NCBI GenBank assembly: GCA_963169105.1
Contig: OY720641.1
Coordinates: 4,851,258 to 4,915,257 of the forward strand
Direction of reading: 5' to 3'
From: Ceriagrion tenellum
Lineage: Eukaryota; Arthropoda; Insecta; Odonata; Coenagrionidae
DNA: 64,000 nucleotides
In this document: positions 45,201 to 55,770 of the stretch, piece by piece
Layout: each line of letters begins with the position of its first letter
Position numbering within the stretch: the stretch's first letter is position 1
Notes under the pieces: generated by a model
What the model was told of the DNA's origin: nothing
The model's database searches: none
Seen by the model: the letters and a program-made list of their open reading frames with translations, nothing else
Program-made: the position numbers and the translations under genes

Positions 45201-46382
45201 TTTGAGTCTTTACTGAATTGATGGAAAACGTTGAAAATTCGTCGGTGAATTTTAAACTGAGTTTAATAGACATGTGAGACGTGGATTTAATTTCTTGGAT
45301 ATTTAATTCCCACTCGCCAGCACCTCCCATACATGTCTAATTATATGTTGCTTTCAGTTTAACCGACAGAATTCGCGGTAAGAGCAGTCAGTCGACCTCC
45401 AAGTTCCTGACATGAGGGATGTGGCTAGAACGGCTTGACCTATCTATCCATTAATCAAAAACGTGTGGAAACTCTTCACCCCTGTATGTCTGGCCTCTTT
45501 CATTTCTCCCCTATTCACCCCCAGCCAAGCCCCTGAAAGCTTTCACGAGGTGAGCTTCAAGTGGCAGTCCGCGCTAATGCCCTTTCCATGACCAAAGAGC
45601 CCACCGTTCGTCCAATCACGCGTATGCACACTCCTCTATATATATATAGCGTCATTTCCATTTTTCCCAATATTGACATGGATCGGCGAAGAGGGACAAT
45701 GTCCGCCAGGGAAGTTCTGAAGCTCTTCCGTTCCTAGTTACGCGGTTGCCGTGGGAATGGTGGCTCATTCGATCCGCAGTCGCCTTTTGCATCTCCGACG
45801 TTCATCGCCCGACGTGGTTCCACGTCCTCTTAAACAAGTTCACAAAATTGTCCGTGTGTGCCTTTTTCGAGAAAGATTGCGATCATGGGCATAAAATTCC
45901 GTTCTCGTGTTATTTTAATGAACGCGTATTATTTGGGATTTTGTGGGGCGTAATTTTTTTCTTCACAGAGATGTATTTTTTAAGAGTTTTAGTACTTTTT
46001 AAAGCTGCCCGTGAGACTTTTCCTCATTAAATTTTGATATTTTCAAGCCCCGCACAACTGGAATCATAATCTTAAGGCCAAGTCTTGATGTGAATTGCTG
46101 AGAGTAAGAACGGGGTAAGTAAAAATATTCTATTTTTGGACATGCGGACTCAACATGAGTTAAATAAAAAAATTGAAGTCTGATGAGCGCTGCTACATAG
46201 AGGAGAGAATACTTACTGTAAAAACTAACGTCACTCGTGAATAAAACAGAAAACAGGTAGAAGAACGATATTGTGAACATTACCAAAGCGTGGCTAACTT
46301 ACACCACTAATGCTTCCAACGGCTCATTTGTTCATCATATTTAGCGTCAATTTTCAACGTACAGAATATACATTTTGTACAT
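45201..46382. other. No gene recognised
   Basis: CCTCTATATATATATAGCG at about 45634-45652 resembles a TATA box, but may simply be a short TA repeat; the following 94-codon frame (45746-46030) has no known domain. Confidence 0.35.
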
Positions 46383-46560
46383 TTACATCTGCATACTACC
46401 CAGCGAGCCGCCGCATAGGCGTGTGGCAGGTGTTGTCAGGGCACCAGCCGTGCAAAGACGTAAGGGATATGGTTTTGGGAGGTGAAATGGTGACGTGTAT
46501 TAAGGGGGTGTATTTAGTGGAGCTCATTTTTTATTGTGTGCGGAAAGAGCGAGTTTTTGT
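46383..46560 (-). mobile_element. CR1/L2-like LINE 3' end, short
   Basis: Words CATCTGCATACTACCC, GGCGTGTGGCAGG, GGTGAAATGGTGACGTG, GTGTATTTAGTGGAGCTC and GCGGAAAGAGCGAG match the family. It breaks off at about 46560, directly against a SINE. Confidence 0.75.
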
Positions 46561-46567
46561 TGTATTC

Positions 46568-46735
46568 TGGATAGATGATCAAATGATAATGCTCTCTACA
46601 TGCCACTCAAGCAGGGATAGGAATTCAGCTGAAAAATATCCGCCGCCGTCGGTGTTCGAATATGGGCCCTCGTGATGGAAAACCAGTGACCTAACCATCA
46701 TGCCAACACTAACCTCGCGGGGAAAGTAATTGATG
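46568..46735 (-). mobile_element. tRNA-derived SINE
   Basis: Minus strand: GCATGATGGTTAGGTCACTG (A-box-like), GTTTTCCATCACGAGGGCC, CATATTCGAACACCGACGG (B-box-like), GCGGCGGATATTTTTCAGC. The tRNA-like head and following body fit a SINE inserted against the LINE scrap. Confidence 0.55.
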
Positions 46736-47890
46736 CCTATGCAGTAATAGCGTAATTATGGCTTAAACTACGCATATCATATCACTGGCCAAATGAGGTA
46801 GTATTTGAGGAGCACAGACAATCACGGATTCCTAATCTATAAAAAAAACTGACTACGATGAACAATCGTCAGTTGATTCATGTCGATCTTGAATACTATT
46901 AATTCCCGTGATTTTTTCCCTTCAAATTGATTTTTAGACGCACAGACATGTGCGTCTGACTCTGAGCATCTGCCGGTTGTATCCGGGCACTATTATAATA
47001 CAAGAGGGACAGGCTTGAGTGATAAATTCATGGTGGAAATGCTGGTTGATTCTTTCTCGCGTCCGGAAACACAGGACTCCGACCAGGTGGATATCCCCAA
47101 CTGGTCTGCGACAACATGCATCCATCGCTTAAGTCTGTGGCAGATACTAATAAATGCCGTTGATTTAGGGACTCAAAGTTTCTATTTCTTTAAACATGAT
47201 CTTTCGGGGGCAAATAGGTAACTGTCCGCTTATGTTTGATTTAGACTATCCCGCGTGGAATACCTTATATTTAACTAAGAGAAGAGTAAAAAAGTTATTT
47301 CCGTTACAATAATTCCAAACTAGACTGCAACTCTTATGTGGAATATTTTTCCACGAGTTCCGAGATTACGCCCTTTACTCTAGTTATTGATTCGTTATTC
47401 ATTATCCTGGTCGACGAACCAGAATCTAGAAAATGGGCATATTTCTATTTTAGCACGCCCATAAAAGTCACTCTTCATTGGTGTTCTCATCATAATTTAT
47501 AATATTTGTTATCATTAAGTATAAACTTGATATCTTTAAACTTTTTAGTGCGGGCAAGGTTATCGTAGTTTCCTATCAATTTTTATGACCTCCTTTCACC
47601 ATTCTTTTGTCATGCATTAATATATCTGTAGTATTTTAAAATATCAGTTTATTATGCGTTACCTAACTTTGTTTTTTTTATTCTTGCGTTTTGGAATTTT
47701 GCATAATCACTTTATTTTCTGAACGCCATCGCAGAACTGGACGCATTGGTTAAATTAGAGTATGTAAATACGATGTGCAAATCATAAGAATATACAAAGT
47801 ATAACATTTGATTTATGCCACAGCTGCACCAAGTAAGCTCGCCATTTATTCTCCATCTCTTAGTATTGATAAAGATAAACATTCATATTA
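46736..47890. other. No gene recognised
   Basis: A perfect small hairpin AGACGCAC-AGACAT-GTGCGTCT lies at about 46936-46957. Frames on both strands near 46934-47221 overlap and have no domain. Confidence 0.4.
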
Positions 47891-47956
47891 TGAGTTATAT
47901 TTACAATGCCTCTGTTGGTTTAAACATTCTAACGATGTTTTTTTTCTCCATTGCAG

Positions 47957-48039
47957 GTAAATAGCAGACCTATATCCTCTCGATTCCACTCTGGCACTTT
48001 TCCCAAAGCCATTTTCCTTCTGCCTTTTTGGAAAAAATG
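47957..48039 (+). other. Exon-like cassette, copy 2
   Basis: Acceptor TTTTTTTCTCCATTGCAG, 83 bases, donor GTGAGTATA. Shares GTAAATAGCAG at its start and GGCACTTTTCCCAAAGCC with one or two changes against copy 1 (11211-11296). Unlike copy 1, the frame beginning at the first base stays open throughout (starting VNSRPISSRFHSGTFPK); a second frame after an initial TAA gives LALFPKPFSFCLFG, the better conserved one. Three of the differences fall on third positions in that frame. It may be a coding, untranslated or dead exon; 86 versus 83 bases differ by three. Confidence 0.4.
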
Positions 48040-48239
48040 GTGAGTATACTCGCATATCAGAATGAATCCTTGCCTTTTGGCGTGTTGTAAGGCACGAATC
48101 TTTGAAGGAAAGGATCATAAAGGTCGCAGTTAAAACAAAACGACTTGATATAAATTTCCCCTCGTCCTAGAGTGTGTCACTGTTCGTAATTTATCCGGGA
48201 AGCTCATCGATTGAAGGAGAGAATAAACGGCGTCTAAAC

Positions 48240-50641
48240 GCGTAAATTTGAAGCTTGATTTTTCGTAGAACATGATCCGAATAAGATGGCCATCTCGGGC
48301 AGTTTGTAATGAAAAACGTAGATTTCCTTGGTAAATGTATTAAATATTTCTGTCCATGGTCTCTGTTACTTGCAGTGTATTCAGCAAGTGGAACATCTCA
48401 CTTATATTACTAACGAAACATGGTTGCGGACAAGATTGCTTCTATAAGGAGAATGCGACCATGGAAGGAGTCGCCTAAGAATCGAAGGGGATAGGAAAAC
48501 TCTATATAGAAAACGCTATCAACGCAAATGCGTAAAACAGCTTTTACTTGACTATTTTTACTATCCAAAAATTCTCCTCTCAAAACACGGATAGTATTTG
48601 TGACGCCTGCTGTATGAGCATATGACTATTGAATTGTGAGTGTCAGTGGTTTTCATTTAATGTGAGTAATGAGCGGATCATTTGGATGTTGAGGATGAAG
48701 GTTTACGTCCTTGGGAAAACTGGTCGTGAAACTTGGAGAGTCCCCCTTTTAGAGCCAGCACGTAAGCAATCTATTCTTCCAGTAAAAGGGACTTAAGCAT
48801 TACTACCACCATGTTCCGGTACCACCAACACTCAACACCTCCCCTAAGTCCCTCCTCTATCCTTCCCGCTATACTTTACGCTCTCATTGACATTGCATGC
48901 TGAGAATCCGTCTGCCACCAACTTTTGCGCGGGACGTCTGTTGACTTTTTGGGGAGAGCAGTGAAGGAGAGCCGTCATTGGTTCGTTAGCCCACGGGCTT
49001 AATTGTGACGAATGTCGTCGCTTAAGTGTGGAAGGCAGCGGGCTCAGTCCTTCTGCTTAGCGCGCATATGGCTGATCGTAATGGCCTACCATCTCCCTGG
49101 GAGTCGTTTGTGTTATTGATGGTTGTTTGATCGCCTCTGATGGAAAGGGTGGAATTAAAAACGTGCACTGATGAGTCCCGCCCTCTGTGAGGGCAAACTG
49201 TGCCACTTCAAACCATCTCCCTATCCTGTTACCTCGTTTCCCTGCGTCAATTTCTTCGCCGCGGCATGTGCCTTATCTATCACCTGGGAGGCGAGTAATA
49301 ATGTGGTGTGGGGCGTGCCGGAATAACAGCTGACGATAGACAAAGCCCCCCTCTCCCAAAAAATGCGCTGTAAGGTCAATCGGATGACGTCAGTACATAT
49401 TAGTATTTCTCTCCCAGATTGAAAGGAGAAAAAATTCGAACGCCGACAGATGTTGGTATAATGAGAAAACATTTCGATCTGCCATCGTTCCGTCAGGAGG
49501 TGAAGCCTGAAACGTGCGGTGTTGCATTAAGTTGATCTTCGAATTCGTTTTGTGAGTCTCGGCAAAAGCTGTTTGAAAAGGCAGTGCGAAAAATATCCAA
49601 TTGGATAATTTGGGAATAGAGTTGCCCGCATGTTTTGTGATACGCTTCACTCCGGCGTTTAAAAATGGCGTTCCTAAACATATTTTTTTGATCGAAGAGA
49701 ATTTTTTCACCTTCTTTTATATTTTTATTCTAGGAATGCCTCCAATTGAGTCAAGAGCTTGGGATATCAACTAAGTTTGCGATAATTCTATATCGAGGAC
49801 GTTTCTTAACGAAAATTCCTATACCAAAGGGAATATCACGGGTAAAAAAATAGGTACAAAGTTTTTAAATGATTATTCATTTTCTTGCAATTTACGTTGT
49901 ATTAATTCCAACATTTCTCATTAGTAGGCAGTTCAGCGGACTTTATATAGTTTGAAAGTAAAAGAAAATGCTGTAGAGGTCACCGGCTGCTCGCAATAAT
50001 GTAGGACTATAAAGAAATATTCAATTCAGCACGTATGTATTTTTAGTGTGTTTTTTAAAACAATAGGATTCGTGTGACTTATATTTTTGTAATTACATAT
50101 TTTCTTTAGCCTCATCGAAAGATATTGAACGAGTCTAAGCCGTCATTTTCCACATGTATCTCCAGTGGAAAGTTTTCACTTTCAAAAGTTAAGATTGTGA
50201 ATCAGTTGGGGGCTGTGACGACATATTCACGGACTTTCCGAGGTTTGACCTAGTCGGGTACTTCCTGAATAAGGCCCAAAGTGTTTCGTGACTGTGACGA
50301 AAATCAGCTTCATAGACATCACGCGGCTAATAGGGAAGACGGACGTGGATGCTAGCGATCGAAATGGGAATGAACGAGCAGAGTCAGGGCGAGATGAGAA
50401 TAAAATAAAACACTGTCGTGCCCTCATCCTTTCTCTCTCGTGCCCACAGGTAGCGTTGACGCCCACGGCGGGCGACGAAAGGGTGAGAAAAGATATGACG
50501 CCAACGTCGACTCGCGGATCGTCACATCACATGACGCGGAGGCGGCGTGCAGCGGAGCCAATAATTGCAGGCCGTTTGTTTAGGAAATCACCTCCTCGAT
50601 GCAACCTGTAGTTCGTCGAAGCACGAATATTCCACTGACAG
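48240..50641. other. No gene recognised; CpG-rich patches
   Basis: A CRE octamer at 49385-49392. 50290-50580 is CpG-rich with TCTCTCGTGCCCACAG, an acceptor-like string, at about 50432. Frames of about 106 codons (49710-49390 -, 50288-50611 +) have no recognisable family. Confidence 0.35.
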
Positions 50642-51190
50642 CATCATCATTGGTCGTTCAATCCTAAGATTGGTTGACTGCAGCCCTCAAACCCTTCCGT
50701 ATCTAATGATAGTTCCCTTACCTCCTTGAATCTTTTCCTTAGTACTTTCCTCGTTATTTGGTCCATGAACTTAATCCTGGGTCCTTCTCGGGTGACTTTT
50801 CCCTCTATTTTTGCCTTCAATTATGTTCTTCACATTCCCATTGTGCCTCAGGTTGTGTCCAATCCATCTGGTTCTTCTTTCCTGTATGGTGTTTCATATG
50901 GTCCTTTCCTCTTATGCCTTCTGCACACTTTATATTTTCTTATTTTGTCCGTCCATTTTATCTTCAGCATCCTCCTCCAGCACCAGGTTTTGAAGGCTTC
51001 TGCTATTTTCTGGTCAGCTTTTCCAATGGTCCATACTTCCGATCCATAGAGTGCCACGCTCCACACGAATGTTTTCACGTACCTACAGTTTCCAGGTTTA
51101 GGAGTCCTCTCTTCTTTGAGCAAAGCAGTTGTATTTTTCCCAAGAACGCTTTCATAGCTTGGGATATTCTCTGTTGGTGTCCTTTGTACT
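50642..51190 (-). mobile_element. RTE-like LINE 3' end (GGTTGACTGCAG family)
   Basis: Starts CATCATCATTGGTCGTTC, GGTTGACTGCAGCCCTC. The minus frame 51123-50848 reads VKTFVWSVALYGSEVWTIGK and ADQKIAEAFKTWCWRRMLKI then KWTDKIR, the conserved 'FVWSV.LYGSE.WT+.+.D...+.AFE.WCWRRML+I.WTD' block. The large plus-strand frames 50726-51225 are its antisense. This copy preserves the block best within its subfamily. Confidence 0.85.
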
Positions 51191-52041
51191 TCTCCTTCTT
51201 CTCATATCTTCCTTCACTAACATAAGCAGGATTAAGGTAAACCATCCACCTTTACAAGAACTTGAACTTGGATTTTTGGAATCACTCCGAGTGCTTCCTT
51301 TTTAGAGTTGTCTCGGATTAGATATTCTAGGAGTCGGGTTGTAGAAACAGACGTGTTTTTCCACTTTAAGGCGGTTTCTCTTTGGTATTGTGAGCCAAAA
51401 GAATGCTATTTTTTCCTTTTTGTGTTAAAACCTTGTTTTTGGTGAATACACGCGTTATTAATTGAAAACACAAGTTAAGATACAGATATGCTTATTAATC
51501 CGCGAATATATATTGAATAATCACTTTTTGCCGTAATTAAAGCCGATTTCAGCGCCATTTCTATGGAATTATCATCCGTTGCCTTCAATTGTCGCATTCA
51601 ATGGCTAGAAACTGACAAGATAAGGCAGTAACATATCTAAATTTTATTTTTATCAAAGTTTTCTGGCGTTTTCCCTTCTTTGAAAACGTTATCCGTGAAA
51701 AAAAAGGGAGTGATAATATTTGGAAAATACACTTTTTTCCTGGTGTCTTCTTTCTCCGATTGACGTCATGCAATTCGAGATCAACTCGCCAAGAAATTAC
51801 ATGTAACGTCAAAATTTCGTCTTTCATGTTGGATTGAGGATAAGAATTTCCAAAAGTATTACGAGTAAAGTGATGTTTAAGCCAGTTTTGGTTGAACCAC
51901 ATTAATGAAATTTTCCGAAGAGATGTTACAAGTAGTATTTTCCTCGACAAGGTCTTACATCACAAGCTTTTGAAGACGTTAATGGACCAAATGGATTTTT
52001 GCGCTTACGATTTTCTCGGCCAAGGTTTTATACTACAAACG
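51191..52041. other. No gene recognised
   Basis: CRE octamer at 51761-51768. The 121-codon minus frame (51950-51585) has no recognised domain. Confidence 0.4.
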
Positions 52042-52043
52042 GA

Positions 52044-52364
52044 TGAAGCTCTTCCCCAAAGAATATATTATTTATTACAAAAAATATTAAATTAATGAAG
52101 AATTAAAATGAATCCATACTGCAAAGAATTCTTAGTTCTTTTCTACAATTATATAATTTGTACGACGCGTTTCCCAGCTTAACTGCATTGTCAGGCACTA
52201 TTGCTTGTAAAATTAGTCAGTGCAGTAAAGCTGTGAAACGTGTAGTACAATTTATATAACTGTAAAAAAAGTACCAAGCATTCTTTGAAATAAGGTAGCA
52301 TTTTAATTCTTAATCAATTTATTACTTTTTGTAGTCATTAATATGTTCTTTGGGGAAGAGCTTT
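52044..52364. repeat. Large foldback repeat, 320 bp (family F3)
   Basis: The arms run from AAGCTCTTCCCCAAAGAA (left) to TTCTTTGGGGAAGAGCTT (right) and align inwards through ATTAAAATG, AAGAAT.CTT, ATATAA.TTGTAC and ACGTGTTTC-type words, ending in an ACTGCATTGTCAGGC...GTCAGTGCAGT centre. On the minus strand, 52198-52160 reads GTGC, CTGACAA, TG, CAG-TTAAG-CTG, G, GAAACGCGTC, GTAC, again hammerhead-like, with GTGC and GTAC pairing (one wobble). The plus arm keeps GAAACGTGTA, GTAC, but has lost the CTGA. Confidence 0.75.
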
Positions 52365-53162
52365 CATTTTTAACTGCTTTTATTTTCTAAAGAATTGAAT
52401 AGCAAAAATATCGGCCGAGGATATTGTATACCTGAAAGTGCCTCCTATCGGAATATTACAGAACCTTTCGCCTACGCACATAGTTCCATTCTTCTTCCGT
52501 TAGTGAGCGCTGATATGCTCCGATTTGCGCTATTTTCAGCTTCTTGAATGGGGAATTTGCGATCTCATTTTCTAGTTCGCCTACTCTCTGTCGAATTGGG
52601 TAACCCCGGCTCACCTACGCCCTCTCTCAGCGGGATACCGGACGAGTCGTTGAACTGCGCCAACTCTCCGCCGGTAGGTGGCAGCACTTATTCGATTCCA
52701 CCTCTCTTGCCCTCCTCCCTCGACCCCCTCCGATTCCGACTGGCATGGTTCCAGATCGGAGAGGCTGGGAGGAAGGAATTAGCAGATGAAAAGGTAAAGA
52801 AAAAGAGAATAACCGCTGGAAACGGATGCGATTGAGTAGGAAGGAAGGAAGGAAGGGCAATGAAGGAGAGAAGGGATGTGCCCACTGAAAATAGATTCCC
52901 TCGGGAGATTTTTCAAAGTTTCATCGGAGGCATCGCCGGGATATTGAAAAACATGGCGTGTTCACGAGATTCAAATGTTTGACCTACGTAACCAACACGT
53001 TAACTAGGCCCTAGAACAAAAATTCGCTTTAGTTATCAGGAGTGGACCTAGAGATAGTCCCCTAAAAATTACCGTGGCAGTTTTTGTAAACTCCCGAGGT
53101 ATTTTATATAATAAACCGCACCCTTCTCAATTCATCCATGCTCGAGTAATTTTCCACCTTGC
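52365..53162. other. No gene recognised; CpG-rich 52540-52760
   Basis: The plus frame of 95 codons (52548-52835) is overlapped by minus frames and lacks a domain. A GGAAGGAAGGAAGG microsatellite lies at about 52840. A CTCF-like site is listed separately. Confidence 0.4.
52671..52685 (+). promoter_or_regulatory. CTCF-like site
   Basis: CCGGTAGGTGGCAGC matches the 15-base CTCF core CCASYAGRKGGCRSY at all but one position. CTCF is an insulator and loop-anchor protein conserved in insects, though the insect consensus is not identical. A single site in a CpG-rich block is suggestive, not proof. Confidence 0.3.
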
Positions 53163-53690
53163 ATCATCATTGGTCGTGCAGTCCTGAGATTGGTTGACTG
53201 CAGCCCTCCACCCTTCCATATCTAATGCTTGTTCCCTTACCTCCTGGTATCTCTTCCTATGTAATTTCCTCTTTATTTGGTTCATAAACTTATTCCTGGA
53301 TCTTCTTCTGGGGACTCTTCCCTCTATTTTTCCTTCAATTATGTTCTTCACAAATCCATTTTGTCTCAAGGTGTGTCCAATCCATATCGTTCTTCTTTTC
53401 TCTATGATGTTCCATGCGGTCCTTTCCTCTTCTAATCTTCTGTAAATTTCATTATATTCTTATTTTTTCCGTCCATTTCATCTTCAGCATCCTCCTCCAG
53501 CATCAAGTTACGAAGGCTTCAAGTCTTTTCTGGTCACCTTTTCCAATGGTTCTTGCATCGGATCCATAGAGTGCCACGCTCCACACGAAGGTTTTCACAT
53601 GCTGTTTCCTGGTTTGTAGTCCTATCTTCGTTGAACACTGCAGTTGTCTTTTTCCCATGAACGCCTTCTTAGCTTGTCTTCCTAGTAACG
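53163..53690 (-). mobile_element. RTE-like LINE 3' end (GGTTGACTGCAG family)
   Basis: Starts GCATCATCATTGGTCGTGC, GGTTGACTGCAGCCCTCC. The minus frame 53369-53127 reads MRQNGFVKNIIEGKIEGRVP, RRRSRNKFMNQIKRKLHRKR and EGWRAAVNQSQDC, the family C terminus; upstream words for the WCWRRML block lie at about 53490-53520. Stops and shifts throughout. Confidence 0.85.
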
Positions 53691-55587
53691 AAAGTTAGGC
53701 ATTAAATTGGCAAAAGAAAGCCAAAATGCAAGTGTGATACTGTATTTGATTTTACTTTTATGTAAATTTCTATTATTCCAATGTTGCAGTAGTTATAGTT
53801 TTTGTTTCGTCATTTTCTCACTAATACTATTGCCCTTCCTCCTAAATCCTTCAATAGCTATTAACAGCCAAAACTTAAAAAAAAATAATGTAAAATTACG
53901 GTTCCTGTATAAAATACCATAATTTACCATGGCAATTTTCCTCAGATGAAAATAACGGTATTTTTTATGAATTCAGTAATTTTATCAACAGAAGAAATAC
54001 ACTATGTCGACATTAATACAATAAATGGAAATAGTAAATTACATGAATTTAGTAAACCTCATGAACAAATACATGTTGTGTCGAGGTAACTGGAAAAAAT
54101 TAAACGTCATAATTAATTAATCAATCAATAAAAATTTTACTCGTCGAAAGTGTGGACCCCGTCCTTGGTTCCTGAGGAGGTCCAACACGGGTGAGACCGG
54201 TAAGCCGATCAGCGTGTTCAAGGGAGTCGAATTGAGATCCATGTATGACTCCAAACAAATGGATTACTATTCATTCGTCATTTGTTGTGGTCATCCCTTT
54301 GGAACTACTAATAATGAAGGACTACTCACCCCCTGTGAATATGTAAATGGCCAGCTTGCGATTTCGCTAGATCTGTGGTCCCACATCGACCAGGCAAATT
54401 CGCTGTTCTGTTTTTTTACACGCTATCTTTCCAGAAATGAATGAGTATTATCCTCATTGAACTCAACGTGAAGGCGAATACTCCTTCAAGCGAAGATAAT
54501 CCTCGAATGAGTGGGCTTTAAATGTGTCTCGGTAGACGCAACCACAGCATGAAGCATCACGCGATACTGAATTATATCCCGCGGTGAATTAAACGCGACA
54601 TGAAGTAAGGATTAAAAGCTTCCTCCGTCGCCATCTGCCTCCTCTCTGTCCGTCACGCCTTGCGCGCTTCGAGTCGCCACGAAGAGTTAACACCGCTTTT
54701 GCCGCAACAGAATTCCCGCCTGGCGGTTTTCGCCCGCTCTATTGATTTTTCTGTGCTCGCATAGGGCAGCACGCGCACTAGACACGAGGTGAGGTCGGAA
54801 GAGAGGTGAATCACCCACCATCTGGACGCACGCGTAAATAAACGGAACACAATCGAAAAGCTCAAACAATGCTGCACGATGCGGGCTGCACTGTCAGAGT
54901 GGCGATCGTCAGGGAAAACCTGGCATTGTCAGGGAATTTTTGTAGACAGTATTATTCTCAAAGTTTGGGACAATCTATTTGCCTGTGTCCCATTTCTTAT
55001 ATGGCTCAGTCCTTCCTTTATGTAAATTTGTCCTCCATTTCTCTCTGTCTTTGGCTTCCTTCTTGTCCCAGCCTTTTTCTCTTGAATCTTCTGCTGCCTT
55101 GTCATTTTATCGAACGTTGGGTCTTCCTTCTAATCTCTTCCCAGGCACCTGCAATCTGTTTTCTTTCCTAGAAATGTTGAAACGGGGATGCGCATTGACA
55201 TTTCATGCGTCTTAAAATAAGTCGACTTTCTCGTTACTGTATTTCAGCAATACTACAAATCAGAAGAAAATGCATGTGGTGCTGCTAATTTAAAATAATA
55301 GTTTTTTAAGTAATTATCTTGGGCAAAGTGAGATCTGAGGCTTTCCCATCGTGTAATGTTAAGAAGCTCTATTCGAGGAGTACACAGGGTAATAGATTCC
55401 ATTGGTGCTGACGCTTTGACCGTCTTCCTGGCAGAATGAGTATTTTTTTAGTATTTAGCCTACGCCAGTTTAATTGATAAAAAGTATAAACTTGACGTTA
55501 AAAAAATCATAGTTAAATCTTTTCAGATAAAAATAGATGAAATAACTGATTTTTAATTGTCCATGTAATGGAAGAGCATTTTATGCT
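53691..55587. other. No gene recognised
   Basis: 54908-54940 shares GGAAAACCTGG and GTCAGGGAATTTTT with the 723-bp element at 24.6 kb and may be a fragment of it. Frames of 76-100 codons show no known domain. Confidence 0.4.
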
Positions 55588-55770
55588 AAGGCGAATTTCG
55601 AGAGGAGTTGATGCGAACTAGATGTGGCTTACACACCTGACCAACAATTGGGAGATCCAGGTTCGAATCCCAGTCAAGTCAAATGATTTTTTCATGGCAA
55701 GTATCAACCCTTGGTGTTTATGCACCCCTGCGAGTGACTTCGTACCACATCATTTGTAAATGCATTGATT
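55588..55770 (+). mobile_element. tRNA-derived SINE
   Basis: GATGTGGCTTACACACCTG (A-box-like), GGGAGATCCAGGTTCGAATCC (B box), CAGTCAAGTCAAATGATTTT, then a body with a second CATCATTTGTAAATGCATTG. It shares the CCCAGTC.AG.C.AATGATTTTT junction with the foldback copies at 31.3 and 37.1 kb, and its body with 58690-58865. Confidence 0.65.

Noticed and set aside
45634..45652. TATA-box-like TATATATATATA
   Set aside because: Equally well explained as a short TA repeat; no downstream gene.
50726..51225. Plus-strand frames of 107 and 155 codons
   Set aside because: They are antisense to the clear RTE-like protein block on the minus strand.
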